In this document: piece by piece, positions 36,152 to 45,311 of the stretch
Layout: each line of letters begins with the position of its first letter
How positions within the stretch are numbered: position 1 is the first letter of the stretch
DNA from: an uncultured Cohaesibacter sp.
Lineage (GTDB): Bacteria; Pseudomonadota; Alphaproteobacteria; Rhizobiales; Cohaesibacteraceae
DNA: 64,000 bases
Assembly: GCF_963664735.1 (NCBI RefSeq)
Contig: NZ_OY761553.1
Location: 2,743,303-2,807,302 of the forward strand
Direction: 5' to 3'
Made by a program: the position numbers and the translations under genes
The notes under the pieces: model-generated
Told to the model about the DNA's origin: nothing
The model's database searches: none
What the model saw: only the letters and a program-made list of their open reading frames with translations

Positions 36152-36205
36152 GATTGTCCTATCCCAGACCGGACAGCCATGGCATTACACAGGACTGTCA
36201 GGGCG

Positions 36206-36658
36206 TTATACCGCTTCAGCGGTAACTGCTTGGTCTTCCTGATCTAGAATCCCACCCATTACGGTGTCAATGCTTCGTTGCGGCATTTTTGCCAATTCTG
36301 CCCACGCGTTGCGGAATTCCAGAATTCCACTGGCCAAAGTAGCATATCTTTGGATTGCGTCATCACGTCCATAGGCATTATGGAGCGCAAAAATGTTAGC
36401 GGTATACATATCGATAAACTGTTGCCCCATCTTGGGATCTGGCTCAAGGCTCACATTCTGGCGCAGGCCACTCAAAATCTTGGACGCATGCACTACGCGA
36501 CTGAAGGCGCTTTCGAACTCCTTGCGCTTCAGGTAATAGGCCGTCAGAACAATTGCATTGAGAGCCTCATCCAATAGCATGGCAACAGCTTTGACAGGAG
36601 GCACAGCAATATTTGCCGTACGATAGGCGTTCACAGCGCGGCTTTGCGCGTAATTCAT
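36206..36658 (-). CDS. fliS: Flagellin export chaperone FliS
   Basis: Cytosolic chaperone that keeps flagellin monomeric before export, 150 residues from the ATG at 36658, which has GGGAG nine bases upstream. The FliS pattern is clear: AYRTANIAVPPVKAVAMLLDEALNAIVLTAYYLKRKEFESAFSRVVHASKILSGLRQNV, then the dimerising helices and ILEFRNAWAELAKMP. The frame is open further upstream into fliD, but that extension has no family similarity. It starts one base after fliD's stop codon, the usual fliD-fliS arrangement. Confidence 0.88.
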   Translation of the reverse strand: MNYAQSRAVNAYRTANIAVPPVKAVAMLLDEALNAIVLTAYYLKRKEFESAFSRVVHASKILSGLRQNVSLEPDPKMGQQFIDMYTANIFALHNAYGRDDAIQRYATLASGILEFRNAWAELAKMPQRSIDTVMGGILDQEDQAVTAEAV

Positions 36659-36659
36659 A

Positions 36660-38405
36660 TTAATTGTCTCCCGTGTTGAGAATTGCTTCCAAATAGTCCA
36701 GCGAACTCTGAGCCGCTTCGATCGCCGCCTGGTAAGACGCATAAAGAGTTGTCAGGCGCTCTTCATAGGCATCAACCGTGTCCATGAAGTCGTTATATTC
36801 GGTTTCGTAGTCTTCGTTTTGCTCAGTCAGAGTTGCAATCTTGTCGGTGAGAAGACCATCGTCTTCATCCGTATATTTGTTCAGTGTCTGAAAGAGCTGT
36901 TCAGCGATACCTGCAGTACTTGTAAAGGTGATGGTCGCATCTTCACTGCCGGTATAAACAAAAGTGATGCCTTCATATTCGGAGCCTGCGACACCGACGA
37001 TACGAGAACCATCAACTTCAAACAGGTCGCTCTTGCCGTCTGCTGTTACGCTGGCCAGATTGCCATCTGCATCAACAGTAATGTTCAGCTCCAGTTCGGA
37101 AGGCATATTGGAATTGCGTCTTAAAACCGCAAGGCTAGACGAGCTGGTCTCATACTGGAAATTGAGTACATCCTCAATCTCGTCCACGTCGTTCAGAAGC
37201 GCATCATTCAGCTCGTCTTCGTCGAGTTCGAGATAGTTATTCTCGTCATATGACAAGCCGAGAAGCGACATGCTGTTGCTGTCAATAACCGACGAAAGAG
37301 CACTGGCGACATCCGTATTCGCGCTGCGCAGCAAGTTATCACCGAACAGGACTGCATCACTGGAAACCGAGCCGCTGGCGTCAATTTCCTGCTGCGAGAT
37401 CGCCCATTCTCGATAAGCATTGTAAGAATCAACAAGCGAGACGACCGCATCTTTGATATTGGAGAGAGACTGACCAATCTCCACGGCAATTGATTCACCC
37501 GTGCCTGTCGTCTGATAAAGCGAGAAGGTAACACCTTCGACGACATCATCAATGGTATTGCTGTCCCGCGTAACCTCCACGCCATCGACAGAGAAAATGG
37601 CGACTTGAGACGACTGCAGCTCGTTCTTGTAGGAACCATCGGTATCCGTAAGCCCAAGGGCTTGTCCGATGTCGTCACCTTCCACCGTGGTCATTTCGAT
37701 GTCTGCACCAGTCCCACCGGTGAGCACCAGACGATAGTCACTATCATTAACAGCAACAACGGTTGCCGTAACACCCGTGTAACCGGTCTTAGTGTTGATC
37801 TCGTCAGCGACTTCGGCAAGGCTCATGGTCTCATCTATTTCGACCTGAAGAAGCGTTGCGTCTTCATCACCATCATCATTGGTCGGAATATCTGCCCCTG
37901 CCATAGCCAGAGAAAAAGTTCCCGTGTAACCAAGAGCATCATATTTGCTCTCTTGCGTTTCACTGGCAACTTTCTGAGCAGTCGCAAGCTGATCGATGGT
38001 CAACTCATAAGTCTGAATCGCGACCCCCGCCTCAGCGGTTACCACCAGAGAGTTTTCAGCATCAGCACCGCCAAGACCTGTCAAATAGGCCTCACGGGAG
38101 GAGAAAACATCGTCTTTTTGGGTAAGGGATTCTGAAACGCCAGTTATCTGTTCTACGGAATCGAGCAAATCTCCAAGCAGATCCTGCATCGATGAGTAAG
38201 CATCGATCTCGGTCTCGTTCTGGGTCATTTTTGCTTCGATGCGATCTGCAGGTAGCTGTTTCTGCAATACAGCAGCTTCGATCAAAGCATCCCAGTCGAT
38301 ATCGGAATTCGAACTGACGTTTTTCGTATAGGCAGATGACAAGCTGGATGAAGACGTGGTTGTGGACGTCGTCGCACTGCTATCGCTGGAACTAACACTC
38401 GTCAT
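36660..38405 (-). CDS. fliD: Flagellar filament cap protein FliD (HAP2)
   Basis: Filament cap that folds flagellin at the tip, 581 residues. The N-terminal FliD_N pattern is present (DIDWDALIEAAVLQKQLPADRIEAKMTQNETEIDAYSSMQDLLGDLLDSVEQI) and the C-terminal coiled coil (EQNEDYETEYNDFMDTVDAYEERLTTLYASYQAAIEAAQSSLDYLEAILNTGDN) matches FliD_C. The first 30 residues are Ser/Thr-rich and disordered, as in export signals. Overall composition is very acidic. It lies downstream of flagellin 1 with a hairpin between. Confidence 0.88.
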   Translation of the reverse strand: MTSVSSSDSSATTSTTTSSSSLSSAYTKNVSSNSDIDWDALIEAAVLQKQLPADRIEAKMTQNETEIDAYSSMQDLLGDLLDSVEQITGVSESLTQKDDVFSSREAYLTGLGGADAENSLVVTAEAGVAIQTYELTIDQLATAQKVASETQESKYDALGYTGTFSLAMAGADIPTNDDGDEDATLLQVEIDETMSLAEVADEINTKTGYTGVTATVVAVNDSDYRLVLTGGTGADIEMTTVEGDDIGQALGLTDTDGSYKNELQSSQVAIFSVDGVEVTRDSNTIDDVVEGVTFSLYQTTGTGESIAVEIGQSLSNIKDAVVSLVDSYNAYREWAISQQEIDASGSVSSDAVLFGDNLLRSANTDVASALSSVIDSNSMSLLGLSYDENNYLELDEDELNDALLNDVDEIEDVLNFQYETSSSSLAVLRRNSNMPSELELNITVDADGNLASVTADGKSDLFEVDGSRIVGVAGSEYEGITFVYTGSEDATITFTSTAGIAEQLFQTLNKYTDEDDGLLTDKIATLTEQNEDYETEYNDFMDTVDAYEERLTTLYASYQAAIEAAQSSLDYLEAILNTGDN

Positions 38406-38431
38406 TCGCCAAACTCCTATTTAATATATAC

Positions 38432-38463
38432 GGATGGGCGAGCCGGTTCAGGCGCGCCCATCC
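38432..38463 (-). terminator. Hairpin between flagellin 1 and fliD
   Basis: Nine-base perfect stem ggatgggcg / cgcccatcc, 10 bases after the flagellin 1 stop codon and 26 before fliD. The leftward side is followed by A/T-rich sequence without a pure T run, so it may reduce rather than stop read-through from the highly expressed flagellin gene. Confidence 0.6.
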
Positions 38464-38473
38464 AATATTTATT

Positions 38474-39697
38474 TTATTGGATCAGTCGGAGCAGGTTTTG
38501 CGGCATCTGGTTAGCCTGAGAAGCGGCGGCAACAGCGGCCTGAACCTTCACAGTGGAAGAAGACAGGCTTGCCTGTTCCTTGGCAATATCCACGTCAGCG
38601 ATAGCAGACTTGGCCGCTTCAAGGTTTTCCACGCTGGTGTCGATCTGAGCCGAACGGAACTCGAACCGGGACATGGAAGCACCCATTTCAGCACGAGCAT
38701 CCGAAATGTTGTTAATCGCCACATCAAGAACAGAAAGCGCTTCTGCCGCACCATCTTTGGTCGAAACATCTAGCTTGGCAATGTTAAGAGAAGAGGTATC
38801 CAACGACTTGATGGACAGATTGATGGTATCCGCAGAGGTGGACCCAACAACGATATCCGCACCCGTCGTAGAAACTTCCGTTGTTGTGCCAGTGCCACTA
38901 CCGGCAACAAGCCCCATGGCCGTTACAAGAGCGGCACCATCGCCTGTGGTCGAAATATTCGAGATGCTGACTTTATTGTTTTCACCTTTGAGCAAAGAAG
39001 TGAACTCGATCTCACCAGTACCACTAACCTTTGCTGCGGAGACCGTATAGTCACCGCTATCTTTCAAAGCAGCATTGATAGCATCCACCAGATCGTCCGT
39101 ATCCATCGCAGTGGTGCTCCCACCGCTTTCAGCACTGGTAATGGTAATCTTCGTGTTGTTGACAGAGAAGGTAGCTGTTGCATCTTCTGTCTGGCTCGTA
39201 GCTACGGCATAGTCCGTCGCGGCAGTCGAACTGTGATAAGTAGCTTTTGTTTCGGTATCATCGTAAGAGAAGTCACTGGAGCCATCAAGCAAGCTCTGGC
39301 CGTTGTAACGGGTGGATTCAGTGATGCCGTCAATTTCTTCCTTAAGCTGGGAGAATTCAGCGTTGATGTAGGTACGCTCTGTGTCGGTCACAGTACCGGA
39401 CGCAGACTGGGACGCAAGCGTCTTCATGCGCTCGACGATATCGGCAATGTTGGATGCGCCACCGTCGGCGGTCTGCAAAACGGAAATACCGTGGGAGGCG
39501 TTGGTAGATGCCTGTTCCAGCGCGGCAACGTCTGTTCCGATTTTGGTGGAAATTGCGAGACCGGCAGCATCATCAGATGCTTTGTTAATGTTGGAACCAC
39601 TGGCCAGTTTTGCCAGAGAGTTGGTCTGCTCGCCTGAGTTTCTATTCAAAAAGCGAACTGCAGTGTTGGCTGCAGTATTGGTGGAAATTACGGGCAT
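38474..39697 (-). CDS. Flagellin 1 of five
   Basis: Filament subunit, 407 residues, exported without a signal peptide. Conserved D0/D1 N-terminus (MPVISTNTAANTAVRFLNRN ... DDAAGLAISTKIGTDVAALEQASTNASHGISVLQTADGG) to about residue 147, a variable centre (about 148-315) and a conserved C-terminus ending SQANQMPQNLLRLIQ. Outside the centre it is almost identical to flagellin 2 and clearly different from flagellins 3-4 (NASHGISVLQT versus NSSHAVSVLNT). Upstream it has its own promoter-like motif and a 5'-UTR stem. Confidence 0.95.
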   Translation of the reverse strand: MPVISTNTAANTAVRFLNRNSGEQTNSLAKLASGSNINKASDDAAGLAISTKIGTDVAALEQASTNASHGISVLQTADGGASNIADIVERMKTLASQSASGTVTDTERTYINAEFSQLKEEIDGITESTRYNGQSLLDGSSDFSYDDTETKATYHSSTAATDYAVATSQTEDATATFSVNNTKITITSAESGGSTTAMDTDDLVDAINAALKDSGDYTVSAAKVSGTGEIEFTSLLKGENNKVSISNISTTGDGAALVTAMGLVAGSGTGTTTEVSTTGADIVVGSTSADTINLSIKSLDTSSLNIAKLDVSTKDGAAEALSVLDVAINNISDARAEMGASMSRFEFRSAQIDTSVENLEAAKSAIADVDIAKEQASLSSSTVKVQAAVAAASQANQMPQNLLRLIQ

Positions 39698-39748
39698 TGT
39701 CGAACTCCTGAACTAAGCAATAGCCACGCTACTGATACTAAACTCGTT

Positions 39749-39766
39749 GACGCTTTTACGCGCGTC
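39749..39766 (-). promoter_or_regulatory. 5'-UTR stem-loop of flagellin 1
   Basis: GACGC / GCGTC stem around an eight-base loop, 52 bases before the start codon. It is repeated at 41533-41550 before flagellin 2. In other alphaproteobacteria FlbT binds flagellin leader RNA, so this is a candidate site of that control. Confidence 0.45.
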
Positions 39767-39776
39767 TTACTTATAC

Positions 39777-39801
39777 AACGGGATGAGACAGCAAATTCAG
39801 G
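39777..39801 (-). promoter_or_regulatory. ECF-type promoter motif of flagellin 1
   Basis: Minus strand CCTG-N17-CGTT, 80 bases before the start; the spacer is one base longer than in the other copies. A further shared 20-base stretch (CAACTCATTGATATtATTAA, 39818-39837) recurs at 41602-41621 before flagellin 2. The rest of the 527-base gap is AT-rich and without genes, apart from the flagellin 2 terminator. Confidence 0.5.
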
Positions 39802-40142
39802 CGGTGTAAAATTTAGTCAACTCATTGATATTATTAACATTCGATAAAGAAAATTTTACTCGCCCTTAGAGGCGTTAGTATTTAGGCGCGAAATCTCTAG
39901 TCTTTTTCGTCAAATCCTTAACAAAAAGATCGAATATTTCTCCATTATTTCCTAAAATAAACTTCGTAAAGCTGAGTATTATTGTTAATTTAAAGTTAAA
40001 ATATCCATTTGTCCAAGACTTACATTAATTCAAAAGAAACATTTCTTAACACTTTATAAAGGCAGTTTTTGCGCCATCTGGCTCCAGCAGGAACTTACTC
40101 TTGGCCTCGAGAATGACCAGCGCCCCCCCCTCAAAAACGACA

Positions 40143-40188
40143 AAACCGCAGCCAGAGCTTACCTGAAAGCTCCAACTGCGGCTCTAAT
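40143..40188 (-). terminator. Terminator of flagellin 2
   Basis: Stem ccgcagttggagctt / aagctctggctgcgg (two internal mismatches) followed on the minus strand by TTTT, 37 bases after the flagellin 2 stop codon. Confidence 0.8.
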
Positions 40189-40224
40189 TCATGACGGACC
40201 TGATTTGGTCCTATAGCCTCAGAC

Positions 40225-41481
40225 CTACTGGATCAGTCTGAGCAGGTTCTGTGGCATCTGGTTGGCTTGAGAGGCGGCGGCAACAGCGGCCTGAACCTTC
40301 ACAGTGGAAGAAGACAGGCTTGCCTGTTCCTTGGCGATGTCCACGTCAGCGATAGCAGACTTGGCAGCTTCAAGGTTTTCCACGCTGGTGTCGATCTGAG
40401 CCGAACGGAATTCGAACCGGGACATGGAAGCACCCATCTGAGCGCGGGCTTCGGAGATATCATCAATAGCTACATCAAGAACCGAGAGCGCTTTTGCTGC
40501 GCCGTCCTTGGTGGAGACATCAAGATCATCGATATGCAATTCCGATGTTGAAAGCTCTGCGATCGACATATTGATGGTATCTGCTGCCGTGGAACCAACC
40601 ACGATGTCAGCACCAGTCGTCGAAGCTGCTGTGGTAGTACCGGTAGCGGAGGCTGATCCTGCCGTTTTGGTCGCAGTCAGACCAAGCGCCGTAATCAAAG
40701 CGGCCTGCTCAGTAGAATTGCCAGACTCACCTTGAATGTCCGAGACTGTAATTGTGGCATTCTCGCCAGTTTTCACGGATGTGAATTCCAGGCCACTATT
40801 ATCCTTTGCAGAAAGAGTGTAGTCGCCGTTTTCCTCTAACTGATCCTGTACTTGCTTCAAAAGATCAGCCGCAGACAATCCAGTCGTATGTCCTTTATCA
40901 ACCATTGCAGAAGTGATAGTCACTTTTGTATTGTTGATGCGGAAGGACACGGAGACGTCTTCCGTGGTCGTATCGTCTGTCGTATTTGCGGCATAGGCCG
41001 CCATGGCGGTACCAATATTCAATGTTGCAGAAGTATTAGTATCATCGTTTGAGAAGTCACTGGAGCCATCAAGCAAGCTCTGGCCGTTGTAACGGGTGGA
41101 TTCAGTGATGCCGTCGATTTCTTCCTTCAACTGGGAGAATTCTGCGTTGATGTAGGTACGTTCCGTGTCGGTCACGGTACCAGATGCGGACTGAGAGGCC
41201 AGCGTCTTCATACGCTCGACGATGTCGGCAATGTTGGATGCACCACCGTCGGCGGTCTGCAAAACGGAAATACCGTGGGAGGCGTTGGTAGATGCCTGTT
41301 CCAGCGCGGCAACGTCTGTGCCGATTTTGGTGGAAATTGCCAGACCGGCAGCATCATCAGATGCTTTGTTAATGTTGGAACCACTGGCCAGTTTTGCCAG
41401 AGAGTTGGTCTGGTCACCAGAGTTTCTATTCAAAAAGCGAACTGCGGTGTTGGCCGCAGTGTTGGTGGAAATGACGGGCAT
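40225..41481 (-). CDS. Flagellin 2 of five
   Basis: Filament subunit, 418 residues. D0/D1 ends nearly identical to flagellin 1. Its centre (TTDDTTTEDVSVSFRINNTK ... SAADLLKQVQDQLEENGDYTLSAKDNSGLEFTSVKTGENATITVSDIQGESGNSTEQAALITALGLTATKTAGS) is instead shared with flagellin 4, showing exchange of the central block between genes. Own promoter motif at 41561-41584 and terminator at 40143-40188. Confidence 0.95.
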   Translation of the reverse strand: MPVISTNTAANTAVRFLNRNSGDQTNSLAKLASGSNINKASDDAAGLAISTKIGTDVAALEQASTNASHGISVLQTADGGASNIADIVERMKTLASQSASGTVTDTERTYINAEFSQLKEEIDGITESTRYNGQSLLDGSSDFSNDDTNTSATLNIGTAMAAYAANTTDDTTTEDVSVSFRINNTKVTITSAMVDKGHTTGLSAADLLKQVQDQLEENGDYTLSAKDNSGLEFTSVKTGENATITVSDIQGESGNSTEQAALITALGLTATKTAGSASATGTTTAASTTGADIVVGSTAADTINMSIAELSTSELHIDDLDVSTKDGAAKALSVLDVAIDDISEARAQMGASMSRFEFRSAQIDTSVENLEAAKSAIADVDIAKEQASLSSSTVKVQAAVAAASQANQMPQNLLRLIQ

Positions 41482-41560
41482 AGTCGAACTCCTGAACTAA
41501 ACGATAGCCACGCTACTGTTACTGAACTCATTGACGCTTTTACGCGCGTCTTACTTATAC

Positions 41561-41584
41561 AACGGGGTGAAACGCGAAAACCGG
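41561..41584 (-). promoter_or_regulatory. ECF-type promoter motif of flagellin 2
   Basis: Minus strand CCGG-N16-CGTT, 80 bases before the start. A GACGC/GCGTC leader stem lies at 41533-41550. The remaining part of the 503-base gap is AT-rich and shows no gene. Confidence 0.6.
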
Positions 41585-41913
41585 TCGCACTTCATATCGT
41601 CCAACTCATTGATATGATTAATTTTTAGTGAAAGAATTTCAGAGGCGGGTTTTCATCGTTAGGATTTACCGCCCGTAATTCCTTTGCTTTTGGCAGCAAA
41701 GATTAACAAACGGACTGATAATTTCGACAAATTCTTTAAAAACAGGAATAAATCAACCAAGCTTCATCGTTAATAGAGCGTTAAAAGATTTCGCAAAAAT
41801 GCAGCATTTGCAGGGCGTATCAGCTCTAGGTAATAGTTTGTAAAGCATAACACTCAAGTGCTTTAAGCGAAGAAAATGCTCCCGCCCGCCCTGCCTGATC
41901 TCGGTCAAATACA

Positions 41914-41960
41914 AAAAATCGCAGCCGGAGCATCCAAAAAGAAGCTCCAACTGCGATTTC
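41914..41960 (-). terminator. Terminator of flagellin 3
   Basis: Stem aaatcgcagccggagc / gctccaactgcgattt, 24 bases after the flagellin 3 stop codon, with a T-rich exit on the minus strand. Confidence 0.8.
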
Positions 41961-41984
41961 AAATCACGTCAGCTTATGGCAATA

Positions 41985-43220
41985 TTACTGCATCAGCTTG
42001 AGCAAGTTCTGCGGCATCTGGTTAGCCTGAGAGGCGGCAGCAACAGCGGCCTGAACCTTCACGCTTGAAGAAGACAGGCTGGCCTGTTCCTTGGCGATAT
42101 CCACGTCAGCGATAGCTGACTTGGCGGCATCAAGGTTTTCCACGCTGGTGTCGATCTGCGAAGAACGGAACTCAAACCGAGACATTTGAGCACCAAGGTC
42201 TGCACGGGCTTCAGAGATATAGTCAATCGCAATATCGAGGATAGAAAGCGCTTTTGCCGCACCGTCTCCATCAGAGACATCAAGATTGTTGATACCCAAG
42301 GCTTTGGTTGTTAGCGAGTCAACCGAGAGATTAATGGTATCCGCTGCGGTGGAGCCAACAACGATATTGGCTCCGGTATCATCACTCGCGGTGGTCGTAC
42401 CCGTTGCTTCAGTATCCCCCGTTAAATTCAGGGCTGAGATCAAAGCTGCGGTTTGTGTACTATCACCACTTTCTGCTTGAATATGGGAAATTGTTAGGCG
42501 CGCATTTTCGCCCGTCTTAACAGATGTAAACTGCAAACCCGTATTATCTGCCGCAGTGACAGTGTAATCCCCTTTTTCAATAAGCTGATCTTGCACCTGC
42601 TGCAATATTGCCGCGGCATCAAGGGCTGTTGACGCAGTGCCTGCAGCATCAACGGCAGATGTGATTGTAATTTTTGTATTGTTAATACGGAATGACACAA
42701 CAGTATCAGTAGTAGTCGCGCCGCTAGCATAGCCGGCGCCCAAAGCGGCACCCGCCTGCAGCACAGCAGCTGCATCGGTATCTTCCACTGCGAAGTCACT
42801 GGAGCCATCCAGAAGGCCCTGCCCGTTATAGCGAGTGGATTCGGTGATGCCGTCAATTTCTTCCTTCAGCTGCTGAAATTCAGCGTTGATGTAGGAACGC
42901 TCTGTGTCGGTCACCGTACCGGATGCGGACTGGGAGGCCAGTGTCTTCATACGCTGTACGATGTCGGCGATGTTGGATGCGCCACCGTCGGCGGTGTTGA
43001 GCACCGAAACAGCATGCGAGGAGTTGGTCGATGCCTGCTCCAGCGCAGCGACGTCCGTTCCGATTTTAGTCGCGATAGCCAAGCCAGCAGCATCGTCGGA
43101 TGCCTTGTTAATGTTGGACCCACTGGCCAGTTTTGCCAGAGAGTTAGACTGGTCGTCTGAGTTTCTGTTCAAAAAACGCACTGCAGTGTTTGCAGCTGTG
43201 TTGGTAGAGATTACTGGCAT
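41985..43220 (-). CDS. Flagellin 3 of five
   Basis: Filament subunit, 411 residues. The D0/D1 ends form a second subtype with flagellin 4 (RNSDDQSNSLAKLASG, NSSHAVSVLNTADGG, LSVDSLTTKALGINNLDVS, YISEARADLGAQ, ending MPQNLLKLMQ). Its centre (LQAGAALGAGYASGATTTDTVVSFRINNTK and following) is its own. The upstream 320 bases are duplicated before flagellin 4. Confidence 0.95.
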   Translation of the reverse strand: MPVISTNTAANTAVRFLNRNSDDQSNSLAKLASGSNINKASDDAAGLAIATKIGTDVAALEQASTNSSHAVSVLNTADGGASNIADIVQRMKTLASQSASGTVTDTERSYINAEFQQLKEEIDGITESTRYNGQGLLDGSSDFAVEDTDAAAVLQAGAALGAGYASGATTTDTVVSFRINNTKITITSAVDAAGTASTALDAAAILQQVQDQLIEKGDYTVTAADNTGLQFTSVKTGENARLTISHIQAESGDSTQTAALISALNLTGDTEATGTTTASDDTGANIVVGSTAADTINLSVDSLTTKALGINNLDVSDGDGAAKALSILDIAIDYISEARADLGAQMSRFEFRSSQIDTSVENLDAAKSAIADVDIAKEQASLSSSSVKVQAAVAAASQANQMPQNLLKLMQ

Positions 43221-43545
43221 GGTAGCTTCCTAACTCGAAAAATTGGCTCCACTTTACAGTGCCAAAAAGTGCGTTACTTCACGCGTTATTATTATAACGA
43301 GCTAGAATCGCGAAACCGGTCGATAATTATTTTACTATATTTTTTAACCACTTAAACCTTTGTTAACCATAAGATCGTATCGGCAAATCAGCTGTAAAAG
43401 GGGAAAAGCAAGCATTTCCGCCATTTTTGGCATTTTTGGCGGAAATTTTATAGTTAACCAATGTTTAACAAAGAATAAATTTATGGTTAATACGACGTTA
43501 TTTAATTTCATATTGCCTTGCAAGATGCGAAAACTTACCCCTTAA
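43221..43545. repeat. Flagellin upstream duplication, copy A
   Basis: This stretch upstream of flagellin 3 is closely similar to 44932-45256 upstream of flagellin 4: same ribosome site, leader stem GCGT/ACGC, promoter motif, the ttttttaaccacttaaacct block and a later taacaaagaataaatttatg block. A short divergent part in the middle (about 43384-43440) differs. Together with the coding similarity it marks a tandem gene duplication. Confidence 0.85.
43296..43319 (-). promoter_or_regulatory. ECF-type promoter motif of flagellin 3
   Basis: Minus strand CCGG-N16-CGTT followed by ATAATA, 76 bases before the start. Confidence 0.6.
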
Positions 43546-43576
43546 AATTCACATAAAGTAATCGTGCCACAGTACA

Positions 43577-43622
43577 CAAAAAAGGCTCCACCCCTTTGCA
43601 AAAGACCAGGTAGAGCCTTTGG
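43577..43622 (-). terminator. Terminator of flagellin 4
   Basis: Stem aaaggctccacc / ggtagagccttt, 52 bases after the flagellin 4 stop codon, with a T run on the leftward exit. Confidence 0.8.
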
Positions 43623-43674
43623 CTGCGCATCAATCCTATCGACGCGCAGCATCAATTAACGAGCCGACTATTCG

Positions 43675-44931
43675 TTACTGCATCAGCTTGAGCAGGTTCT
43701 GCGGCATCTGGTTAGCCTGAGAGGCGGCAGCAACAGCGGCCTGAACCTTCACGCTTGAAGAAGACAGGCTGGCCTGTTCCTTGGCGATATCCACGTCAGC
43801 GATAGCCGACTTGGCGGCATCAAGGTTTTCCACGCTGGTGTCGATCTGAGAAGACCGGAACTCAAACCGAGACATTTGGGCACCAAGGTCAGCGCGGGCT
43901 TCAGAGATATAGTCGATCGCAATATCAAGAAGAGAAAGAGCCTCTGCTGCTCCGTCCTTGGTGGAAACGTCAAGATTGTTGATCCCCAAGGCCTTGGTTG
44001 TTAGCGAATCCACGGAGAGATTGATGGTATCCGCTGCGGTGGAACCAACAACGATATTAGCACCGGTATCATCATTAGCAGTGGTCGTACCCGATGCTTC
44101 TGCAGAACCTGTGGTTTTGGTAGCCGTCAAGCCGAGTGCCGTTATCAAAGCGGCCTGCTCAGTAGAATCGCCAGACTCACCTTGAATGTCCGAGACTGTA
44201 ATTGTGGCATTCTCGCCCGTTTTCACGGATGTGAATTCCAAGCCACCATTATCTTTGACCGTCAGAGTATAGTCGCCGTTGTCCTTTAACTGATCTTTAA
44301 CTTGCGTCAAAAGTTCAGCTGCAGTCATTCCTGTCGTATGTCCTTGACCAACCATCTCAGAAGTGACAGTTATTTTTGTATTGTTGACACGGAAGGATAC
44401 AGAGACATCTTCTGTAGTTGTGTCATCCGTGTTATTTGCAGCATAGGCCGCCATAGCGGTGCCTGTATTAAGCACAGCAGCTGCATTGGTGTCCTCCACG
44501 GCAAAGTCACTGGAGCCATCCAGAAGGCCCTGACCGTTATAGCGGGTGGATTCTGTGATGCCGTCAATTTCTTCCTGCAGCTGCGCAAATTCAGCGTTGA
44601 TGTAGGAACGTTCTGTGTCGGTCACCGTACCGGATGCAGACTGGGATGCCAGTGTCTTCATACGCTGCACAATGTCGGCAATGTTGGAGGCGCCACCGTC
44701 GGCGGTGTTGAGCACCGAAACAGCGTGTGAGGAGTTGGTCGATGCCTGCTCCAGCGCCGCGACGTCCGTTCCGATTTTGGTCGAGATGGCGAGTCCGGCA
44801 GCATCGTCAGACGCCTTGTTGATGTTGGATCCACTGGCCAACTTAGCGAGGGAGTTGGACTGGTCACTAGAGTTTCTATTCAAAAAACGCACTGCAGTGT
44901 TTGCAGCTGTGTTGGTAGAGATTACTGGCAT
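43675..44931 (-). CDS. Flagellin 4 of five (mosaic)
   Basis: Filament subunit, 418 residues. Its N- and C-terminal parts are those of flagellin 3, but the centre (NNTDDTTTEDVSVSFRVNNTKITVTSEMV ... DYTLTVKDNGGLEFTSVKTGENATITVSDIQGESGDSTEQAALITALGLTATKTTGS) follows flagellin 2. At DNA level 44150-44285 is nearly identical to 40700-40830. This is a clear recombinant or gene-conversion product. Intact frame, own promoter and terminator. Confidence 0.95.
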   Translation of the reverse strand: MPVISTNTAANTAVRFLNRNSSDQSNSLAKLASGSNINKASDDAAGLAISTKIGTDVAALEQASTNSSHAVSVLNTADGGASNIADIVQRMKTLASQSASGTVTDTERSYINAEFAQLQEEIDGITESTRYNGQGLLDGSSDFAVEDTNAAAVLNTGTAMAAYAANNTDDTTTEDVSVSFRVNNTKITVTSEMVGQGHTTGMTAAELLTQVKDQLKDNGDYTLTVKDNGGLEFTSVKTGENATITVSDIQGESGDSTEQAALITALGLTATKTTGSAEASGTTTANDDTGANIVVGSTAADTINLSVDSLTTKALGINNLDVSTKDGAAEALSLLDIAIDYISEARADLGAQMSRFEFRSSQIDTSVENLDAAKSAIADVDIAKEQASLSSSSVKVQAAVAAASQANQMPQNLLKLMQ

Positions 44932-45256
44932 GGTAGCTTCCTAACTCGATAAAAATGGCTCCACTTTACAGTGCCAAAAAGTGCGTTACTTCACGCGTTA
45001 TTCTTATAACGAGCTAGAATCTAAAAACCGGTCGATAATTATTTTACTATATTTTTTAACCACTTAAACCTTTATTAACTATAAGATCGTATCGCCACCC
45101 CACCCCACAACTTCCTTAAAACGCAGATTTTAGCCAAAGTTTGCAAAATGTACTGAAAATTTATGATTAACTAATACTTAACAAAGAATAAATTTATGGT
45201 TAACACGGCGTTATTTAATTTCTTACTGCCTCGCAAGCTGCGAAAGCTTACCAGAA
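44932..45256. repeat. Flagellin upstream duplication, copy B
   Basis: Second copy of the upstream region described at 43221-43545. The two differ by scattered substitutions and a divergent middle part. The remaining bases up to 45392 hold only the flagellin 5 terminator candidate. Confidence 0.85.
45008..45031 (-). promoter_or_regulatory. ECF-type promoter motif of flagellin 4
   Basis: Minus strand CCGG-N16-CGTT followed by ATAAG, 77 bases before the start. Confidence 0.6.
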
Positions 45257-45311
45257 GAAATTCACAGCAAGTATTCAGAATATGACAACGAGCACGGCTC
45301 TTGCTCCTCCC

